Below are positions 5,107 to 5,245 of a stretch of DNA of 5,245 nt, piece by piece (the stretch's first letter is position 1; every line of letters begins with the position of its first letter). The stretch lies in contig DBXQ01000012.1 of the NCBI GenBank assembly GCA_002309955.1, positions 294-5,538 on the forward strand. The letters are read 5' to 3'. Below the pieces are notes generated by a model. That model did not search any database. It saw only the letters and a list, made by a program, of their open reading frames with translations, and was not told where the DNA came from. The DNA is from Bacteroidales bacterium UBA1208. Lineage in GTDB: Bacteria > Bacteroidota > Bacteroidia > Bacteroidales > P3. The translations under genes were made by a program, and so were the position numbers.

Positions 5107-5244
5107 CTAAGCAGGTCTCCAACTGAGGCCGTTCAAGAACAAAGCGGAGATATGTGAGATGAAAAGGCTGATAATAACCGTTTTATCCTGTTTTCCGGCT
5201 CGGTGACCGATATAGACTCGGCCGCTCTTCCTTCGCTCCTTAGT
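5107..5244 (-). other. Open frame entering from the right edge, possible 3' end of a gene
   Basis: One minus-strand frame stays open for 45 codons from the window edge to a TAG at 5107-5109. The start, if any, is outside the window. The translated stretch is strongly basic (TKERRKSGRVYIGHRAGKQ), then hydrophobic (TVIISLFISHISALFLNG), and ends SWRPA. I recognise no domain. It may be a real C-terminus, an over-annotated frame in a conserved intergenic element, or chance; no terminator follows it closely. Confidence 0.2.
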
Positions 5245-5245
5245 C

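Larger units (their letters stand above)
4846..5245. other. Non-coding stretch at the right end
   Basis: These 400 bases hold no convincing complete gene. From the left they contain the leader of the lipoprotein gene (4846 to about 4944), its promoter box (4949-4956), an A/T-rich tract (about 4957-4985), the three-way-junction fold (5054-5099) and the edge-truncated open frame (5107-5244). No tRNA, rRNA, CRISPR repeat or transposase fragment is recognisable. The base composition changes from AT-rich (4930-4990) to balanced (after 5000). Confidence 0.6.

Noticed and set aside
5022..5111. Plus-strand frame of 29 codons (MAILFPCLRFSI...)
   Set aside because: Short, no ribosome binding site or promoter, and it runs across the folded element at 5054-5099.
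5159..5206. Short plus-strand frame MKRLIITVLSCFPAR resembling a signal peptide start
   Set aside because: It stops after 15 codons; reading on needs a frameshift that nothing else supports.

Overview
The window looks like chromosomal DNA of a Bacteroidales bacterium, most likely Prevotella or a close relative. This rests on three things: the protein sequences (a Bacteroidetes-type histidine ammonia-lyase, and a lipoprotein with an FSV..G.QV.FA.GN..Y repertoire domain), a textbook Bacteroidetes -7 promoter box (TATCTTTG), and the near absence of Shine-Dalgarno sequences. Genus is inferred from style, not from a database match.

Layout, left to right. (1) Bases 1-571, minus strand: the chaperonin operon groES-groEL, with groEL cut off by the window edge after 75 complete codons. 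A small hairpin and an unusually good Shine-Dalgarno sequence lie between the two genes. (2) Bases 572-719: a divergent control region. It holds a near-consensus sigma-54 (-24/-12) promoter facing groES and, behind it, a nested palindrome of 31 bases. No CIRCE/HrcA operator is visible. (3) Bases 720-3905, plus strand: three tightly packed genes that look like one operon: a compact Nif3/YbgI-family protein, a coiled-coil plus C4 zinc-ribbon protein of the DUF164/COG1579 family, and a complete hutH. A strong intrinsic terminator closes this operon. (4) Bases 4000-4956, minus strand: a monocistronic unit of promoter, leader of about 100 nt, a 259-aa lipoprotein of unknown function, and its own terminator, which lies back to back with the hutH terminator. 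(5) Bases 4970-5245: no convincing gene. It contains a compact DNA/RNA fold (two hairpins inside an outer stem) and a 45-codon open frame entering from the right edge.

How the parts may work together. GroES and GroEL form the folding chamber. Nif3 and DUF164 proteins are often neighbours in bacteria, but their joint role is not established. HutH deaminates histidine to urocanate; no other hut gene is in view, so its place in a full pathway cannot be judged here. The most interesting thread is sigma-54: the groES promoter resembles an RpoN site, and characterised relatives of the adjacent DUF164 protein (Helicobacter HP0958, Chlamydia CT398) bind RpoN. That link is inference and needs testing. 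Otherwise the window is mostly ordinary core genome; the least explained parts are the palindrome at 650-680, the folded element at 5054-5099 and the orphan lipoprotein.
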